From contig JAGIAI010000007.1 of the NCBI GenBank assembly GCA_017744935.1, forward strand, positions 48,857-112,856: DNA of 64,000 bases. The letters run 5' to 3'. The DNA is from Variovorax sp. Its GTDB lineage: Bacteria > Pseudomonadota > Gammaproteobacteria > Burkholderiales > Burkholderiaceae_C. Positions 24,226 to 34,167 of this stretch are shown here, in pieces. Position 1 is the stretch's first letter; each line of letters begins with the position of its first letter. The translations under genes were made by a program, and so were the position numbers. The notes below the pieces were generated by a model, which worked only from the letters and a program-made list of their open reading frames with translations, was not told the origin of the DNA and did not search any database.

Positions 24226-24732
24226 ATGACCCTTGCCTACCATTCGCGCATGGACGAACTGCTGCACTACACCGCGGGCCTGCCCGAGATTGCACTCGTA
24301 CCCGGCGACACGGTGGTGCGGGAGGGCGAAGCCGGCGGCGGGCTGTGGGTGCTGGTGTCGGGCGCGCTGGAGGTCAGCAAAGGCGGCGCGGTGATCAACT
24401 CGATCAGCAAGCCCGGCGCCGCCATCGGCGAGATCTCGCTCCTGCTGGATTCACCCATCAGCGCGACGGTGGCTGCGAGCACGCCCTGCATAGTGCGCCA
24501 TGCAGTCGATGGGCGTGGCTTTCTCATGAGCGATCCAGCAATCATCCGGCTGGTCGCGCAGGGCCTGGCCGAACGGCTGCATTTCGTCACCACCTATCTC
24601 GCCGACCTGAAGAACCAGTACGGCGATTCGCCGGGCCTCGCGATGGTTTCGCATGTACTTGGCCAGCTTGCGCATCGACAGGGGCCTGCGGCGCGGCCCG
24701 GCTCGGCGCGCGAGCCGCATCCCGACTATTGA
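24226..24732 (+). CDS. Cyclic-nucleotide-binding-domain protein
   Basis: A 168-residue protein with a single cNMP-binding beta-barrel: LVPGDTVVREGEAGGGLWVL and PGAAIGEISLLLDSPISATV, which is the phosphate-binding cassette region (GEISLLL then SATV rather than RSATV). There is no DNA-binding HTH, so it is not a CRP-type regulator. The start could be 24226 or 24250; neither has a strong ribosome-binding site. It is divergent from the acetate-permease operon and may sense cNMP for that block, which is inference. Confidence 0.75.
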   Translation: MTLAYHSRMDELLHYTAGLPEIALVPGDTVVREGEAGGGLWVLVSGALEVSKGGAVINSISKPGAAIGEISLLLDSPISATVAASTPCIVRHAVDGRGFLMSDPAIIRLVAQGLAERLHFVTTYLADLKNQYGDSPGLAMVSHVLGQLAHRQGPAARPGSAREPHPDY

Positions 24733-24754
24733 ATCGGCCGCAGATCGAAGCGCC

Positions 24755-25504
24755 TCAGAAGACCGACCGAGCCGGTGCGTGTTCCGCACCAAGCTGGAGC
24801 GCTTCGTCGCCCATCAGGGAGTGCCATGACGCGCTGCCTGCATCGAGGTCGATCACGATGTGGGCGGGCACCGGCCCGATCTGCCGACCGGCATTGAAGA
24901 CCCAACTGGCACCGACACGGTCCGCCCAGGCGCCCGCGGGCTTGAACGGCGGCTCGTGCACATGGCCGGTCAGCACGATTTCCGGCCGGTATTGCGCAAT
25001 CCAGCCAGCCACGTCCGCATCACCGTAGTGGCACTTGCCGGTCCAGCAAGTGGGCGAGTTCGATGGCGGCCAGTGATAGACCCACACCCAACGCGCGGGC
25101 CGGCGCTGTGCATCCGCCACCAGTTGCGCTTCGAGCGCGGCGCGGCCGATCGGCCCGTCCCACCACGGGCAAACGGTGACGAGGGTGTCGCCGAGCACGA
25201 GCGAATCGCCATCGATCGCGATGCCCGCGCGACGGCTCTCCGGCAGCCAGAGCGCAGCGCGTTCGCCATGCCTGTCCGCGCCCGTGAGGTCGTGATTGCC
25301 GGAGGCGACCACCAGCGATTTACCCGGCCGTGCCAGCGTGAAGTAGCGAAGCAGCACCACCGATTGGATATCGAGAGACACCGGCGAGCTGACATCCATG
25401 TGGTCGCCCGCAAGCACGACCAGATCGAAGTCCGGCGCCGCGCGGACCACCCAGTCGAACTGGGGCAGCGCGTAGTGGAGGTCGGAGACGAGGAGGATGC
25501 GCAA
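24755..25504 (-). CDS. Calcineurin-like metallophosphoesterase
   Basis: A 249-residue protein with the metallophosphoesterase motifs SDLHY (DxH), LAGDHMD, SGNHD and TGHVHEPP, so the dimetal site appears complete. The start is a TTG (reading LRILLVSDLHY); no in-frame ATG precedes it. The substrate is not predictable. It converges on the cNMP-binding gene and lies downstream of the two-component genes in the same direction. Confidence 0.88.
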   Translation of the reverse strand: MRILLVSDLHYALPQFDWVVRAAPDFDLVVLAGDHMDVSSPVSLDIQSVVLLRYFTLARPGKSLVVASGNHDLTGADRHGERAALWLPESRRAGIAIDGDSLVLGDTLVTVCPWWDGPIGRAALEAQLVADAQRRPARWVWVYHWPPSNSPTCWTGKCHYGDADVAGWIAQYRPEIVLTGHVHEPPFKPAGAWADRVGASWVFNAGRQIGPVPAHIVIDLDAGSASWHSLMGDEALQLGAEHAPARSVF

Positions 25505-25562
25505 AGCGTGTCGATTCAGCAGCGTTCCCCGGATGCGGGGAGATGACTTCAGGAAGCAGCTT

Positions 25563-26330
25563 TCATTCCCAACTCACATCCGCCGAAAACAAATACCCGG
25601 CCCCGTACACCGTCTTGATCACCGCCGGATCATGCGGATCGGGCTCCAGCTTCCGCCGCAGCCGCGAAATGCGCACATCGATGCTCCGGTCCGTCGGCGC
25701 AAGGTCGCGCGAGCCGGTGAGCTGCTCGCGCGTGAGGATCTGGTGCGGGCGTTCGATGAAGGCACGCAGCACCTGCATCTCGGCGGTGCCCACCTGATGC
25801 TCGGAGCCATCGGGTGCGCGCAGCAGGTTGGCCGCGCAATCGACACGCCAGCCGAGAAAGCTCGCATAGCGCCGCTTGCCCGGCGATTGCCCTGGTGCAA
25901 GGCTGCGCCGCCGCAGGATGCTGCGCACGCGCGCGACGAGTTCGCGCGCCTCGAAGGGCTTGACCACGTAGTCGTCGCCACCCATCTCCAATCCCATCAC
26001 GCGATCCGCGGGGTGCCCGCGTCCGGTCAGGATCAGTACGCCCGCGGTGGAGCTGGCGGTGATGCGGCGCATGAGGTCGAAGCCATCCATGTCCGGCAGG
26101 CCGAGATCGATGATGCAGAGGTCTGGCTTCTCGACCTGCAGCCGCCGCAGTGCCGCCGCGCCGCTGCCGAAGGTCTCGCAGTTGAAGCCGAATTCCCGCA
26201 GGGCCGAGATAACCAGTCGCGCGACGCCGGGATCGTCCTCGATGACATAGACCAGTGCGGGCGTGCCCGCATCCTCCCCTCCGGCGCGATGCACTGTGCC
26301 GGTGCCGGCGTGCTGCTCTCTTTCACTCAT
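25563..26330 (-). CDS. OmpR-family response regulator
   Basis: A 255-residue regulator. The receiver domain has the acidic pair EDD (31-33), phospho-acceptor D75 (CIIDLGLPDMDG), Thr in LILTGRG and Lys in YVVKPFEA. It is followed by a winged-helix DNA-binding domain (QILTREQL, RSIDVRISRLRRKLEPDP, TVYGAGYLF). Its start overlaps the stop of the hybrid kinase gene (ATGA), which identifies its partner. With acs divergent from the kinase, this pair is a candidate regulator of acetate metabolism. Confidence 0.95.
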   Translation of the reverse strand: MSEREQHAGTGTVHRAGGEDAGTPALVYVIEDDPGVARLVISALREFGFNCETFGSGAAALRRLQVEKPDLCIIDLGLPDMDGFDLMRRITASSTAGVLILTGRGHPADRVMGLEMGGDDYVVKPFEARELVARVRSILRRRSLAPGQSPGKRRYASFLGWRVDCAANLLRAPDGSEHQVGTAEMQVLRAFIERPHQILTREQLTGSRDLAPTDRSIDVRISRLRRKLEPDPHDPAVIKTVYGAGYLFSADVSWE

Positions 26331-28312
26331 GGCGGTGTTCCCTCCTCGATGGCCCGGGCAAGTTGTTCCGAGGTGAAGGGCTTGGTCAGCAGCGGAATGC
26401 CCGGCAGCCTCGGCAGGTCGCCGGGCGCATTGCCGCTCATGAGGACCACCGCGCCGGCCTGCCCTTGCATGCGCGCCGCCTGCGCGACAGCGCTTCCGTC
26501 GATCTCGCCACCCAGCACCACATCCGACAGCAGGAGCGTGATGCCCGGCGTGTTGGCGAGCAGCTTCATGGCTTCGGGGCCGCTGTCGGCTTCGAGCACG
26601 ACATAGCCGAGTTCGAGCAGGCTGCGCCGGATGGCGCGCCGCACCTGGGCGTCGTCGTCCACCAGCAGCGCAAGGCCGCGGTCGGCGGCGCGATGAAGGG
26701 CCCCGCCGGCTTCATCGGTGCCCGCATCGGGCGCGGGCGGCTCCGCTGCGGGCAGCCAGACGCTCACCGTGGTGCCGCGCCCCGGCGCGCTGCGCACATC
26801 GATCGCACCGCCGGACTGCTTGATGAAGCCGTAGACCACCGCCATGCCGAGCCCGGTCCCGCGGCCGGGCGCCTTGGTGGTGAAGAAGGGCTCGAACAGA
26901 TGCGCCAGCGTGTATTCGTCCATGCCGCTGCCGTGGTCCTCCACCTCGATGCGCACGCAGTCGCCTTCCGACAATTGCAGCGGCGCGGCAACTGTCGCGT
27001 CGATATGCGCCGCCCGTGCGCGCAGCGAGATGCATCCTTCAGCGCCGCTGGCATCACGCGCATTCAGCACGAGGTTGAGCAGCGCCTGTTCCAGCAGGGT
27101 GGCGTCGATCCACGTCCACAACGGCGCATCGCCCACGTCCACGTCGAGGCGCAAGGTCTCGGGCAGAGACCGGCGCACCAGGCGCGCCACCGTCTCGACC
27201 AGCGCCCCCACATGCACCGCAGCCGCCTGCAGCGGCTGCCTGCGCGCAAAGCTCAGAAGACCGCGCACGAGATCCGCGCCGCGCCGCGCGGCTTCGAGCG
27301 CCGGCTCCACGTATTCAGGCAGCGCCGGGTCGCCGGGTCGTTCGTCCGCGAGCGCGGCGAGATTGCCGATCACCACCGTCAGGATGTTGTTGAAGTCGTG
27401 CGCGAGGCCGCCCGTCAGATGCCCCAGCGATTCGAGCTTGTGCGCACGCGCGAGCAGGGCCTGCGAGCGTTTCTCCTCCGTGATGTCGAAGGTGAGCTCG
27501 AAGCAGCCGGCCACGCTGCCATCCGGCGCATGGTCGGGAACGAGCGAAGTCCGCACCGCGCGCCGCTGGCCTTCGTGCGTGAAAAGCTCGTATTCGAAAC
27601 TGCGGGTCTCGCCTGCCAGCGCGCGCAGCACGTGAGGCTTGACGACCGCATACACCGACTCCCCCAGAAAGCGCTTCGCGCTCGCGCATTCGGGCCGCGC
27701 GGTATCGACCAGGAACCAGTCGCGATACCCCCGGTTGAGGTAGGCGTAGACCCGACGGCGGTCGAAGTACGCCACCAGCGCGGGGATCGAATCCATGATG
27801 AGCCGTACCCGCTCTTCACTGCGCTGGAGCTCGCTGGTGCGCGCAGCGACCCGCGCTTCGAGCTCGGCGTTGTGCTCGCGAATGATGTGTTCCGCGCGGC
27901 GCTGCTCGGTCACGTCCAGATACAGGGTGACGAAGCCGTGCCCCGGTACGGGCTCGCCTCGAATGCGCAGCACGCGCCCATCGGGGCGCACGCGTTCGAT
28001 TTCATGCGGCTTGAAGGTGCGCGCAGCGGCGACTCGCTCGGCCACCAGCGCATCGGGGTCGCCGGGTCCGTATTCGCCGCGGCGGGCGTTGTAGCCAATG
28101 AAGCTCTCGAACGTGGCTCCGAGGTAGGCCATCTCCTCCGGAAAGTCGAGCAGCCGGACGTAGGCCTTGTTCCAGGCCACCAGCCGCAGGTCACGATCGA
28201 AGATCGACAGGCCCTGGTCGAGCAGATCGAGACCGGTCTGCAGGGTGAGGTAGCGCTCCAGCGGCGCCGGGGCCGCTGCCACCGCCTCTTCAGGGCTGCA
28301 AACATTCGTCAT
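26327..28312 (-). CDS. Hybrid sensor histidine kinase with PAS domains and C-terminal receiver
   Basis: A 661-residue kinase with no transmembrane segment. It has a PAS domain at about 25-135 ([21 protein letters not shown]), a short coiled coil, a second PAS at about 165-285, the dimerisation box with H305 ([10 protein letters not shown]), the ATPase boxes ([20 protein letters not shown]), and a receiver with VDDD and [11 protein letters not shown] cytosolic ligand or redox signal is likely. It is divergent from acs and overlaps its response regulator; both arrangements suggest acetate-related sensing. It differs from CrbS, which carries a fused SSS transporter. Confidence 0.95.
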   Translation of the reverse strand: MTNVCSPEEAVAAAPAPLERYLTLQTGLDLLDQGLSIFDRDLRLVAWNKAYVRLLDFPEEMAYLGATFESFIGYNARRGEYGPGDPDALVAERVAAARTFKPHEIERVRPDGRVLRIRGEPVPGHGFVTLYLDVTEQRRAEHIIREHNAELEARVAARTSELQRSEERVRLIMDSIPALVAYFDRRRVYAYLNRGYRDWFLVDTARPECASAKRFLGESVYAVVKPHVLRALAGETRSFEYELFTHEGQRRAVRTSLVPDHAPDGSVAGCFELTFDITEEKRSQALLARAHKLESLGHLTGGLAHDFNNILTVVIGNLAALADERPGDPALPEYVEPALEAARRGADLVRGLLSFARRQPLQAAAVHVGALVETVARLVRRSLPETLRLDVDVGDAPLWTWIDATLLEQALLNLVLNARDASGAEGCISLRARAAHIDATVAAPLQLSEGDCVRIEVEDHGSGMDEYTLAHLFEPFFTTKAPGRGTGLGMAVVYGFIKQSGGAIDVRSAPGRGTTVSVWLPAAEPPAPDAGTDEAGGALHRAADRGLALLVDDDAQVRRAIRRSLLELGYVVLEADSGPEAMKLLANTPGITLLLSDVVLGGEIDGSAVAQAARMQGQAGAVVLMSGNAPGDLPRLPGIPLLTKPFTSEQLARAIEEGTPP

Positions 28313-28397
28313 GTTCTTGTGTGTCTCCTGAAAAGTTCATGGGCGATCCTTCGGCCACCCTTTCTCGAATTCTTGAGCACAAGACCAACGGCAAGCA

Positions 28398-28409
28398 TGA
28401 CGCGCGTCA
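28398..28409. promoter_or_regulatory. Perfect 12-base palindrome upstream of acs
   Basis: TGACGCGCGTCA at 28398-28409 is a perfect palindrome in the 149-base divergent gap between the kinase gene and acs, 52 bases before the acs start. It is a candidate operator for one of the two directions. The rest of the gap shows only the acs Shine-Dalgarno CAGGAG. Confidence 0.4.
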
Positions 28410-28461
28410 AACCTCGCGCAAAGAGGCCTGCCCGAAGTCGAACGAACCTTCAGGAGCCGAC

Positions 28462-30453
28462 ATGACCCTCGCGACGACAACGCCCTCTTCCTCTGCCCCC
28501 GCACTGTACGCACCGGACGAAGCCTTCGTCCGGAGCGCCCATGTGTCAGGCCGGGAGGCCTACGACCGGCTGGTGGCCGAGGCCGATGCGGACCACGAGG
28601 CCTACTGGGCCCGTCTCGCACGTGAGTACCTGGATTGGAAGCAGCCCTTCACGCAGGTGCTGGACAGCAGCCAGGCGCCCTTCTTCCGCTGGTTTGGCGA
28701 CGGCACGCTCAACGCTTCTTACAACTGCCTGGATCGCAACGTCGAGCGCGGCCTCGGCCGCAAGACCGCGCTCATCTTCGAGGCGGACGACGGCCAGGTC
28801 ACCCATGTGAGCTACAGCGAACTCCTGGAGCGCGTCTGCCGCACCGCCAACGCGCTGAAGTCACTCGGGGTGAAGAAGGGCGACCGCGTCGTCATCTACA
28901 TCGCGATGTCGATCGACGGCGTGGTGGCGATGCAGGCCTGCGCACGCATCGGCGCGATTCACTCGGTGGTGTTCGGCGGCTTCTCGGCGCAGGCGCTGCG
29001 CGACCGCATTGCAGACACCGGGGCGGTGGTGGTCATCACGGCCGACCAGCAGGCCCGCGGCGGCAAGCACCTTCCGCTGAAGGCGATCGTCGACGAAGCG
29101 TTGATGCTTGGCGGCTGCGACAGCGTGCGCAATGTGCTGGTGGCGCGTCGTACCGGCGGGGCGGTGCCCTTCCAGGCGCCGCGCGACATCTGGCTGGCCG
29201 ACCTCGTTGCCGCACAAAGCCCGAGCTGCGAGCCCGAGTGGGTCGATGCCGAGCACCCCCTCTTCCTGCTCTACACCTCCGGATCGACCGGCAAGCCCAA
29301 GGGCGTGCAGCACTCGACCGGCGGCTACCTGCTGCACGCGGCGCTGACCTGCCACTGGACCTTCGACCTGCGGCCCGAAGACGTCTTCTGGTGCACCGCC
29401 GACATCGGCTGGGTCACCGGCCACACCTACATCACCTACGGGCCGCTGGCGCTCGGCGCGACGCAGGTGGTGTTCGAGGGCGTGCCGACCTACCCCGACG
29501 CCGGCCGCTTCTGGAAGATGATCCAGGATCACCATGTGACGGTCTTCTACACCGCGCCGACCGCGATCCGATCGCTCATCAAGGCTGCGGATGGCAACCC
29601 GGCAGTGCATCCGTCGCGTTACGACCTCTCGAGCCTCCGCATCCTCGGATCGGTGGGCGAGCCTATCAATCCTGCCGCCTGGGAGTGGTACCACGAGCAC
29701 GTCGGCGGCCGCCGGTGTCCGATTGTCGATACCTTTTGGCAGACTGAAACAGGTGGCCACATGATCACGCCGCTGCCCGGCGTCACGCCGCTGGTGCCGG
29801 GCTCCTGCACCCTGCCCTTTCCGGGCATCGCCGCCGCCGTGGTCGACGAAACCGGACAGGAAATGCCCTGGGGCGAAGGCGGCATGCTGGTCGTCAAGCG
29901 CCCGTGGCCCTCCATGATCCGCACCATCTGGAACGACCCGGACCGGTTCAGGAAAAGTTACTTCCCCGACGAATTCCAGGGCCGCTACTACCTGGCCGGC
30001 GATGGCGCCATCCGCGACGCGAAGACCGGTTACTTCACGATCACCGGCCGCATCGACGACGTGCTGAACGTCAGCGGCCACCGCATGGGCACGATGGAGA
30101 TCGAATCCGCGCTGGTCGGCAAGACCGATCTCGTGGCCGAGGCCGCCGTCGTGGGCCGGCCCGACGACACCACCGGCGAGGCGATCTGCGCATTCGTGGT
30201 GCTCAAGCGCAACCGGCCGCAGGGCGAGGACGCGAAGAAGATCGCCGCCGAACTGCGCGAGTGGGTCGCCAAGGAAATCGGCCCGATTGCGAAGCCCAAG
30301 GACATCCGCTTCGGCGACAACCTGCCCAAGACGCGAAGCGGGAAGATCATGCGACGCTTGTTGCGCAGCGTGGCGGCGGGCCAGTCGATCACGCAGGACA
30401 TCTCGACGCTGGAGAACCCCGCAATTCTGGAGCAGCTGGACAAAACTTACTGA
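28462..30453 (+). CDS. acs: Acetyl-CoA synthetase (AMP-forming)
   Basis: A 663-residue adenylating enzyme converting acetate, ATP and CoA to acetyl-CoA. The phosphate-binding loop is [11 protein letters not shown]. The segment [10 protein letters not shown] keeps the tryptophan that limits the acyl pocket to acetate in Acs enzymes. [14 protein letters not shown] carries the A10 lysine that is the known acetylation target. Length is usual for the family. The ATG at 28462 follows CAGGAG. It stands near the ActP-DUF485 permease and the two-component pair, forming an acetate-scavenging block. Confidence 0.96.
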   Translation: MTLATTTPSSSAPALYAPDEAFVRSAHVSGREAYDRLVAEADADHEAYWARLAREYLDWKQPFTQVLDSSQAPFFRWFGDGTLNASYNCLDRNVERGLGRKTALIFEADDGQVTHVSYSELLERVCRTANALKSLGVKKGDRVVIYIAMSIDGVVAMQACARIGAIHSVVFGGFSAQALRDRIADTGAVVVITADQQARGGKHLPLKAIVDEALMLGGCDSVRNVLVARRTGGAVPFQAPRDIWLADLVAAQSPSCEPEWVDAEHPLFLLYTSGSTGKPKGVQHSTGGYLLHAALTCHWTFDLRPEDVFWCTADIGWVTGHTYITYGPLALGATQVVFEGVPTYPDAGRFWKMIQDHHVTVFYTAPTAIRSLIKAADGNPAVHPSRYDLSSLRILGSVGEPINPAAWEWYHEHVGGRRCPIVDTFWQTETGGHMITPLPGVTPLVPGSCTLPFPGIAAAVVDETGQEMPWGEGGMLVVKRPWPSMIRTIWNDPDRFRKSYFPDEFQGRYYLAGDGAIRDAKTGYFTITGRIDDVLNVSGHRMGTMEIESALVGKTDLVAEAAVVGRPDDTTGEAICAFVVLKRNRPQGEDAKKIAAELREWVAKEIGPIAKPKDIRFGDNLPKTRSGKIMRRLLRSVAAGQSITQDISTLENPAILEQLDKTY

Positions 30454-30556
30454 GGACGGCGGCGCGCATATAGGCGCGCGACATTGGCCTGACACGCATC
30501 GACTGCTACCCTTGCGCCCGACGCTTCTGCCGAAGCACCCAGCGAAGGGAGCATCC

Positions 30557-32080
30557 GTGAGCATCAGCACGAACAAGCCTGCCCGCGCAGCCGGCTCTGG
30601 GGCCGAACCAGCCGCCACGCCTGCCGCGCGCAAGCCTATCCCTTGGGGCCTGTACATCGCGGCGATCGCCATGGTTGCGGTGTTGGCTCTGCCGCAGCCA
30701 GAGGGCCTGCCCGTCGCCGGCCACCGCATGCTGGCGATCCTCGTCTTCGCGGTCATCGTCTGGATCAGCGAAGCGGTGAGCTACGAAGCCAGCGCGATCA
30801 TGATCACATCGCTGATGGCCGCCCTGATCGGCCTCGCGCCGAAGGTGGACGCGCCATCGACAACCTACGGCACCGGCGCGGCGCTGGGCATGGCACTCGC
30901 GGGCTTCTCGAGCACCGCGCTGGCGCTGGTCGGCGCGGCGCTGTGCATCGCGGCCGCGATGACCATCACGGGGCTGGACCGGCGCATCGCGCTGGTCACG
31001 CTGTCCACCATCGGCACGACCACCCGACGCATCCTGATCGGGAGCATCGTGGTGACCATCGTGCTGTCGCTCGTGGTGCCGAGCGCCACTGCGCGCAGCG
31101 CCTGCGTGGTGCCGATCATGATGGGCGTGATCACGGCCTTCGGCGTCGACAAGCGCTCCAACATCGCGGCCGGCATCATGATCATGGTCGCGCAGGCCAC
31201 CAGCGTGTGGAACGTCGGCATCCAGACCGCTGCGGCGCAGAACCTGCTGACCGTCGGCTTCATGGACAAGCTGCTCGGCGAGCGCGTGAGCTGGATCCAG
31301 TGGCTGGTCGCCGGTGCGCCGTGGGCGGTGGTGATGTCGATCGTCCTGTACTTCATCGTGCGCTGGCTGCTTCCGCCCGAGACGGAATCCATCGCCGGCG
31401 GCAAGGAGGCGGTGCAGCGCGAACTGGCCTCGCTCGGCCCGATGACCGGACCGCAGAAGCGGCTCGCGGCGGTGTCGATCGGCCTGCTGCTCTTCTGGGC
31501 CACGGAAGGCAAGCTGCATGACATCGACACAGCATCGATCACCTATGTCGGGCTCGTGATCCTGATGCTGCCGCGTGTCGGCGTGATGGACTGGAAGACG
31601 CTGCAGGGCCGCATCCCGTGGGGCACGCTGATCGTCTTCGGTGTCGGCATCAGTCTCGGGACCGCACTCTTGTCCACGCAGGCGGGCCAATGGCTCGGGC
31701 GCTTCGTGGTCGAGCACTCCGGACTCGCGACGCAGGGCACGGTGGTCGTGTTTGCAATCCTCGCGGCCTTCCTGATCCTGATCCACCTCGGCTTCGCGAG
31801 TGCGACCGCGCTCACCGCGGCGCTGCTGCCGATCCTGATCTCGGTGCTGCAGACGCTGCCCGGCGACATCCACAAGGTCGGCATGACGATGCTGCTCGGC
31901 TTCACGGTGAGCTTCGGTTTCATCCTGCCGATCAATGCGCCGCAGAACATGGTGTGCCTTGGCACCGAGACCTTCAACGGCAAGCAGTTCGCAAAGGTGG
32001 GCGTTCCGGTCACCGTGATCGGCTATCTGCTGATGCTGCTGTTTGCGGTCACATATTGGCGCTGGCTCGGCTGGACATGA
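30557..32080 (+). CDS. DASS-family (SLC13) dicarboxylate transporter
   Basis: A 507-residue inner-membrane protein with about 12 transmembrane helices. The family features are two repeated hairpin regions, including VPSATARSACVVPIM and LGFTVSFGFILPINAPQNMV, where SxTxR and NAPQN-like sequences bind sodium and carboxylate. It starts at a GTG with AAGGGAG upstream. Only 13 bases separate it from an Ldh_2-type dehydrogenase, so it likely imports that enzyme's hydroxy-acid substrate, for example malate or a relative. The 103-base gap before it, after acs, holds a GC hairpin without a T-run. Confidence 0.88.
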   Translation: MSISTNKPARAAGSGAEPAATPAARKPIPWGLYIAAIAMVAVLALPQPEGLPVAGHRMLAILVFAVIVWISEAVSYEASAIMITSLMAALIGLAPKVDAPSTTYGTGAALGMALAGFSSTALALVGAALCIAAAMTITGLDRRIALVTLSTIGTTTRRILIGSIVVTIVLSLVVPSATARSACVVPIMMGVITAFGVDKRSNIAAGIMIMVAQATSVWNVGIQTAAAQNLLTVGFMDKLLGERVSWIQWLVAGAPWAVVMSIVLYFIVRWLLPPETESIAGGKEAVQRELASLGPMTGPQKRLAAVSIGLLLFWATEGKLHDIDTASITYVGLVILMLPRVGVMDWKTLQGRIPWGTLIVFGVGISLGTALLSTQAGQWLGRFVVEHSGLATQGTVVVFAILAAFLILIHLGFASATALTAALLPILISVLQTLPGDIHKVGMTMLLGFTVSFGFILPINAPQNMVCLGTETFNGKQFAKVGVPVTVIGYLLMLLFAVTYWRWLGWT

Positions 32081-32093
32081 CGGAGCGAACGAA

Positions 32094-33146
32094 ATGAAGA
32101 TCTCCCTCGACGATGCGCGCGCACTGGGCGCGCAGATTCTCGTGGCGCAAGACGTGCCGGGCGACATCGCGGCGGACGTGGCGGAGCACCTCGTCGAATC
32201 CGACCGTTGCGGCTACACCAGCCACGGCCTTTCGATCCTTCCGAGCTACCGCAAGTCGATGCAAGGCGGCCATCTGCATGGCGACGGCCGCGCGGAATGC
32301 ATTGCGGATCGCGGCGGCCTGCTGATGTACGACGGCCACGGCGGCTTCGGCCAGCACGTCGGCAAGGTCGTGATGCAGGCCGGCATCGAGCGTGTGAAGC
32401 AAACCGGCCATTGCATCCTGACCATCCGGAAGTCTCACCACCTCGGCCGGATGGGGCACTACGGCGAAATGGCCGCAGCGGCCGGCTATGTGCTCCTGAG
32501 CTTCACCAACGTGATCAACCGCCCGCCGATGGTCGCGCCCTACGGCGGCAAGGTCGCGCGCCTGACGACCAACCCGGTGTGCTTCGCCGGACCGATGCCG
32601 AACGGCCGCCCGCCGCTGGTGGTCGACATGGCGACCAGCGCAGTCGCCTTCAACAAGACGCGTGTCGCGGCCGAAAAGGGCGAGCCGCTGCCGGAGGGCT
32701 CCATCATCGATGCGGACGGCCTGCCGACAACAGACGCTTCAGTGATGTTCGCCGACCCACCCGGTGCGATCCTGCCTTTCGGCGCGCACAAGGGCTATGC
32801 GCTGGGCGTGGTGGCGGAGCTGCTCGCGGGGGTGCTCTCCGGCGGCGGCACCATCCAGCCCGAGAACCCGCGCGACGGCATGGCGGTCAACAACATGTTC
32901 GCGGTGCTGATCGATCCGGCGATGGAGTTCGGGCTCGAATGGAAGAGCGCCGAGGTCGAAGGATTCCTGAACTACCTGCACGACACGCCGCCCGCGCCCG
33001 GTTTCGACCGGGTGCAGTATCCGGGCGAGTACGAAGCGCAGAACCGCGAGCGCAACGCCACGCACCTTGAGATGGCCCCGGCGATCTGGCGATCACTCGC
33101 GGGACTCGCGGAATCGCTCGGGGTGGCGGTGCCGGCGAAGCCCTGA
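32094..33146 (+). CDS. Malate/L-lactate dehydrogenase family (Ldh_2) NAD(P)-dependent oxidoreductase
   Basis: A 350-residue protein of the family that includes malate, ureidoglycolate and sulfolactate dehydrogenases. Typical stretches are SDRCGYTSHGLSILPSY, KSHHLGRMGHYGEMAA (catalytic His region), PMVAPYGGKVARLTTNP and PFGAHKGYALGVVAELLAG. It follows the DASS transporter by 13 bases with a GGAG ribosome-binding site, so uptake and oxidation of one hydroxy acid are probably coupled. Substrate specificity cannot be read from sequence. Only about 50 percent-like resemblance by eye to the second Ldh_2 gene at 46623 suggests different substrates. Confidence 0.87.
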   Translation: MKISLDDARALGAQILVAQDVPGDIAADVAEHLVESDRCGYTSHGLSILPSYRKSMQGGHLHGDGRAECIADRGGLLMYDGHGGFGQHVGKVVMQAGIERVKQTGHCILTIRKSHHLGRMGHYGEMAAAAGYVLLSFTNVINRPPMVAPYGGKVARLTTNPVCFAGPMPNGRPPLVVDMATSAVAFNKTRVAAEKGEPLPEGSIIDADGLPTTDASVMFADPPGAILPFGAHKGYALGVVAELLAGVLSGGGTIQPENPRDGMAVNNMFAVLIDPAMEFGLEWKSAEVEGFLNYLHDTPPAPGFDRVQYPGEYEAQNRERNATHLEMAPAIWRSLAGLAESLGVAVPAKP

Positions 33147-33150
33147 CCGG

Positions 33151-34128
33151 CTACATCTGGGCCTCGCAACCGACGGCGCACTTGCCGTCGGCATTGAACT
33201 CCATCGTGCGTCCCGACAAGGGAACGAAGGTCGGCACCTTGACCGCCTTCACGAAGGCCTCCGTCTTGCTGCCCGGCCGGACCTTGCCGTTCGCCGTGCC
33301 GACCTCGTTGGCATGCGAGGCGATCACCGACACCGGCTTCACCAGTTCATTCATGATGAAGGCCGATTCCGACGGCCCGGTCGTGAAGCCGTCGCCCATG
33401 TTCATGACCGCGAGCTTGGCGTGGTAGTAGTCGCGCACCACGCGCTCCTGGTCGGCGACGATGCCCGTGTCGCCCGAAAGGTACGCCACCAGCCCGTTGC
33501 TGAAGCGCAGCACATAGCCGGTCGCAAGTCCCACATCGCCCGCGATGCCCGCATCCTTCATCGCCTTGCCGAGTTCGCCCCCGATGTAGTCGGGATCGAC
33601 ACCATTGCTATGCAGCGCGGTGACCGTCGCGATGCGCACGCCGCTGAGGGTCACGCTGCCGCCGAAGCGAGCGAGGATCGAATCCGCCGGATTGCCGCCG
33701 TTGGCCTTGAGCTTGGCAGCGAAGAACGGCGGCATTTCGCTGCCGGTCACGATCTTCGACTTCTTCGCGAGCGCGATCTCGACCGCGAGCGAGTTGGGCA
33801 TCGAAGACACCGACATGTCCGGCGACTCGCAGGAGCCCGAGTTGGGCGCCTTGTTGTGCGCATTGCCCAGGTGGTCGCCGTGCATGTGGCTCACGAGGAT
33901 GATGTCGATCTTGCCCAGGCGTGGGTCCGATGCGCCAGCGACTGTACGGCCCGGGTCATAGAGGATGCGCGTGCCGTTGGGGTCTTCGAAGACCAGCGCG
34001 CGGTCCTGCGGGCAGAACTCGCCATCGATGCCGCCCAGTGGCGTCACCTTCACGTTCTGCGCTACGGCGGGCAAAGCCAGGGCCGCAAGGGCGGCGCCGA
34101 TGGCGGCCAGTCGGTTCAGTCGCTTCAT
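33151..34128 (-). CDS. Secreted metallo-beta-lactamase-fold hydrolase
   Basis: A 325-residue protein with a signal peptide (LAAIGAALAALALPAVAQ) and the metallo-beta-lactamase metal motifs VSHMHGDHLGN (HxHxDH), SGDTG and SHANEVG. It resembles lactonase-type or generic MBL-fold periplasmic enzymes rather than true beta-lactamases. C-terminal cysteines (CAVGC) may form a disulfide. It converges on the Ldh_2 gene with a four-base gap and has no obvious partner; substrate unknown. Confidence 0.87.
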   Translation of the reverse strand: MKRLNRLAAIGAALAALALPAVAQNVKVTPLGGIDGEFCPQDRALVFEDPNGTRILYDPGRTVAGASDPRLGKIDIILVSHMHGDHLGNAHNKAPNSGSCESPDMSVSSMPNSLAVEIALAKKSKIVTGSEMPPFFAAKLKANGGNPADSILARFGGSVTLSGVRIATVTALHSNGVDPDYIGGELGKAMKDAGIAGDVGLATGYVLRFSNGLVAYLSGDTGIVADQERVVRDYYHAKLAVMNMGDGFTTGPSESAFIMNELVKPVSVIASHANEVGTANGKVRPGSKTEAFVKAVKVPTFVPLSGRTMEFNADGKCAVGCEAQM

Positions 34129-34167
34129 GGAATCTCCATCAACAGGGTTGAAAGGGTTTGTCTGCGG

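Noticed and set aside
26255..28465. 736-residue open frame on the + strand
   Set aside because: Opposite the well-supported hybrid histidine kinase; no motif.
30462..30479. GCGCGC-N6-GCGCGC hairpin after acs
   Set aside because: Each arm is self-complementary and no T-run follows; not a convincing terminator.
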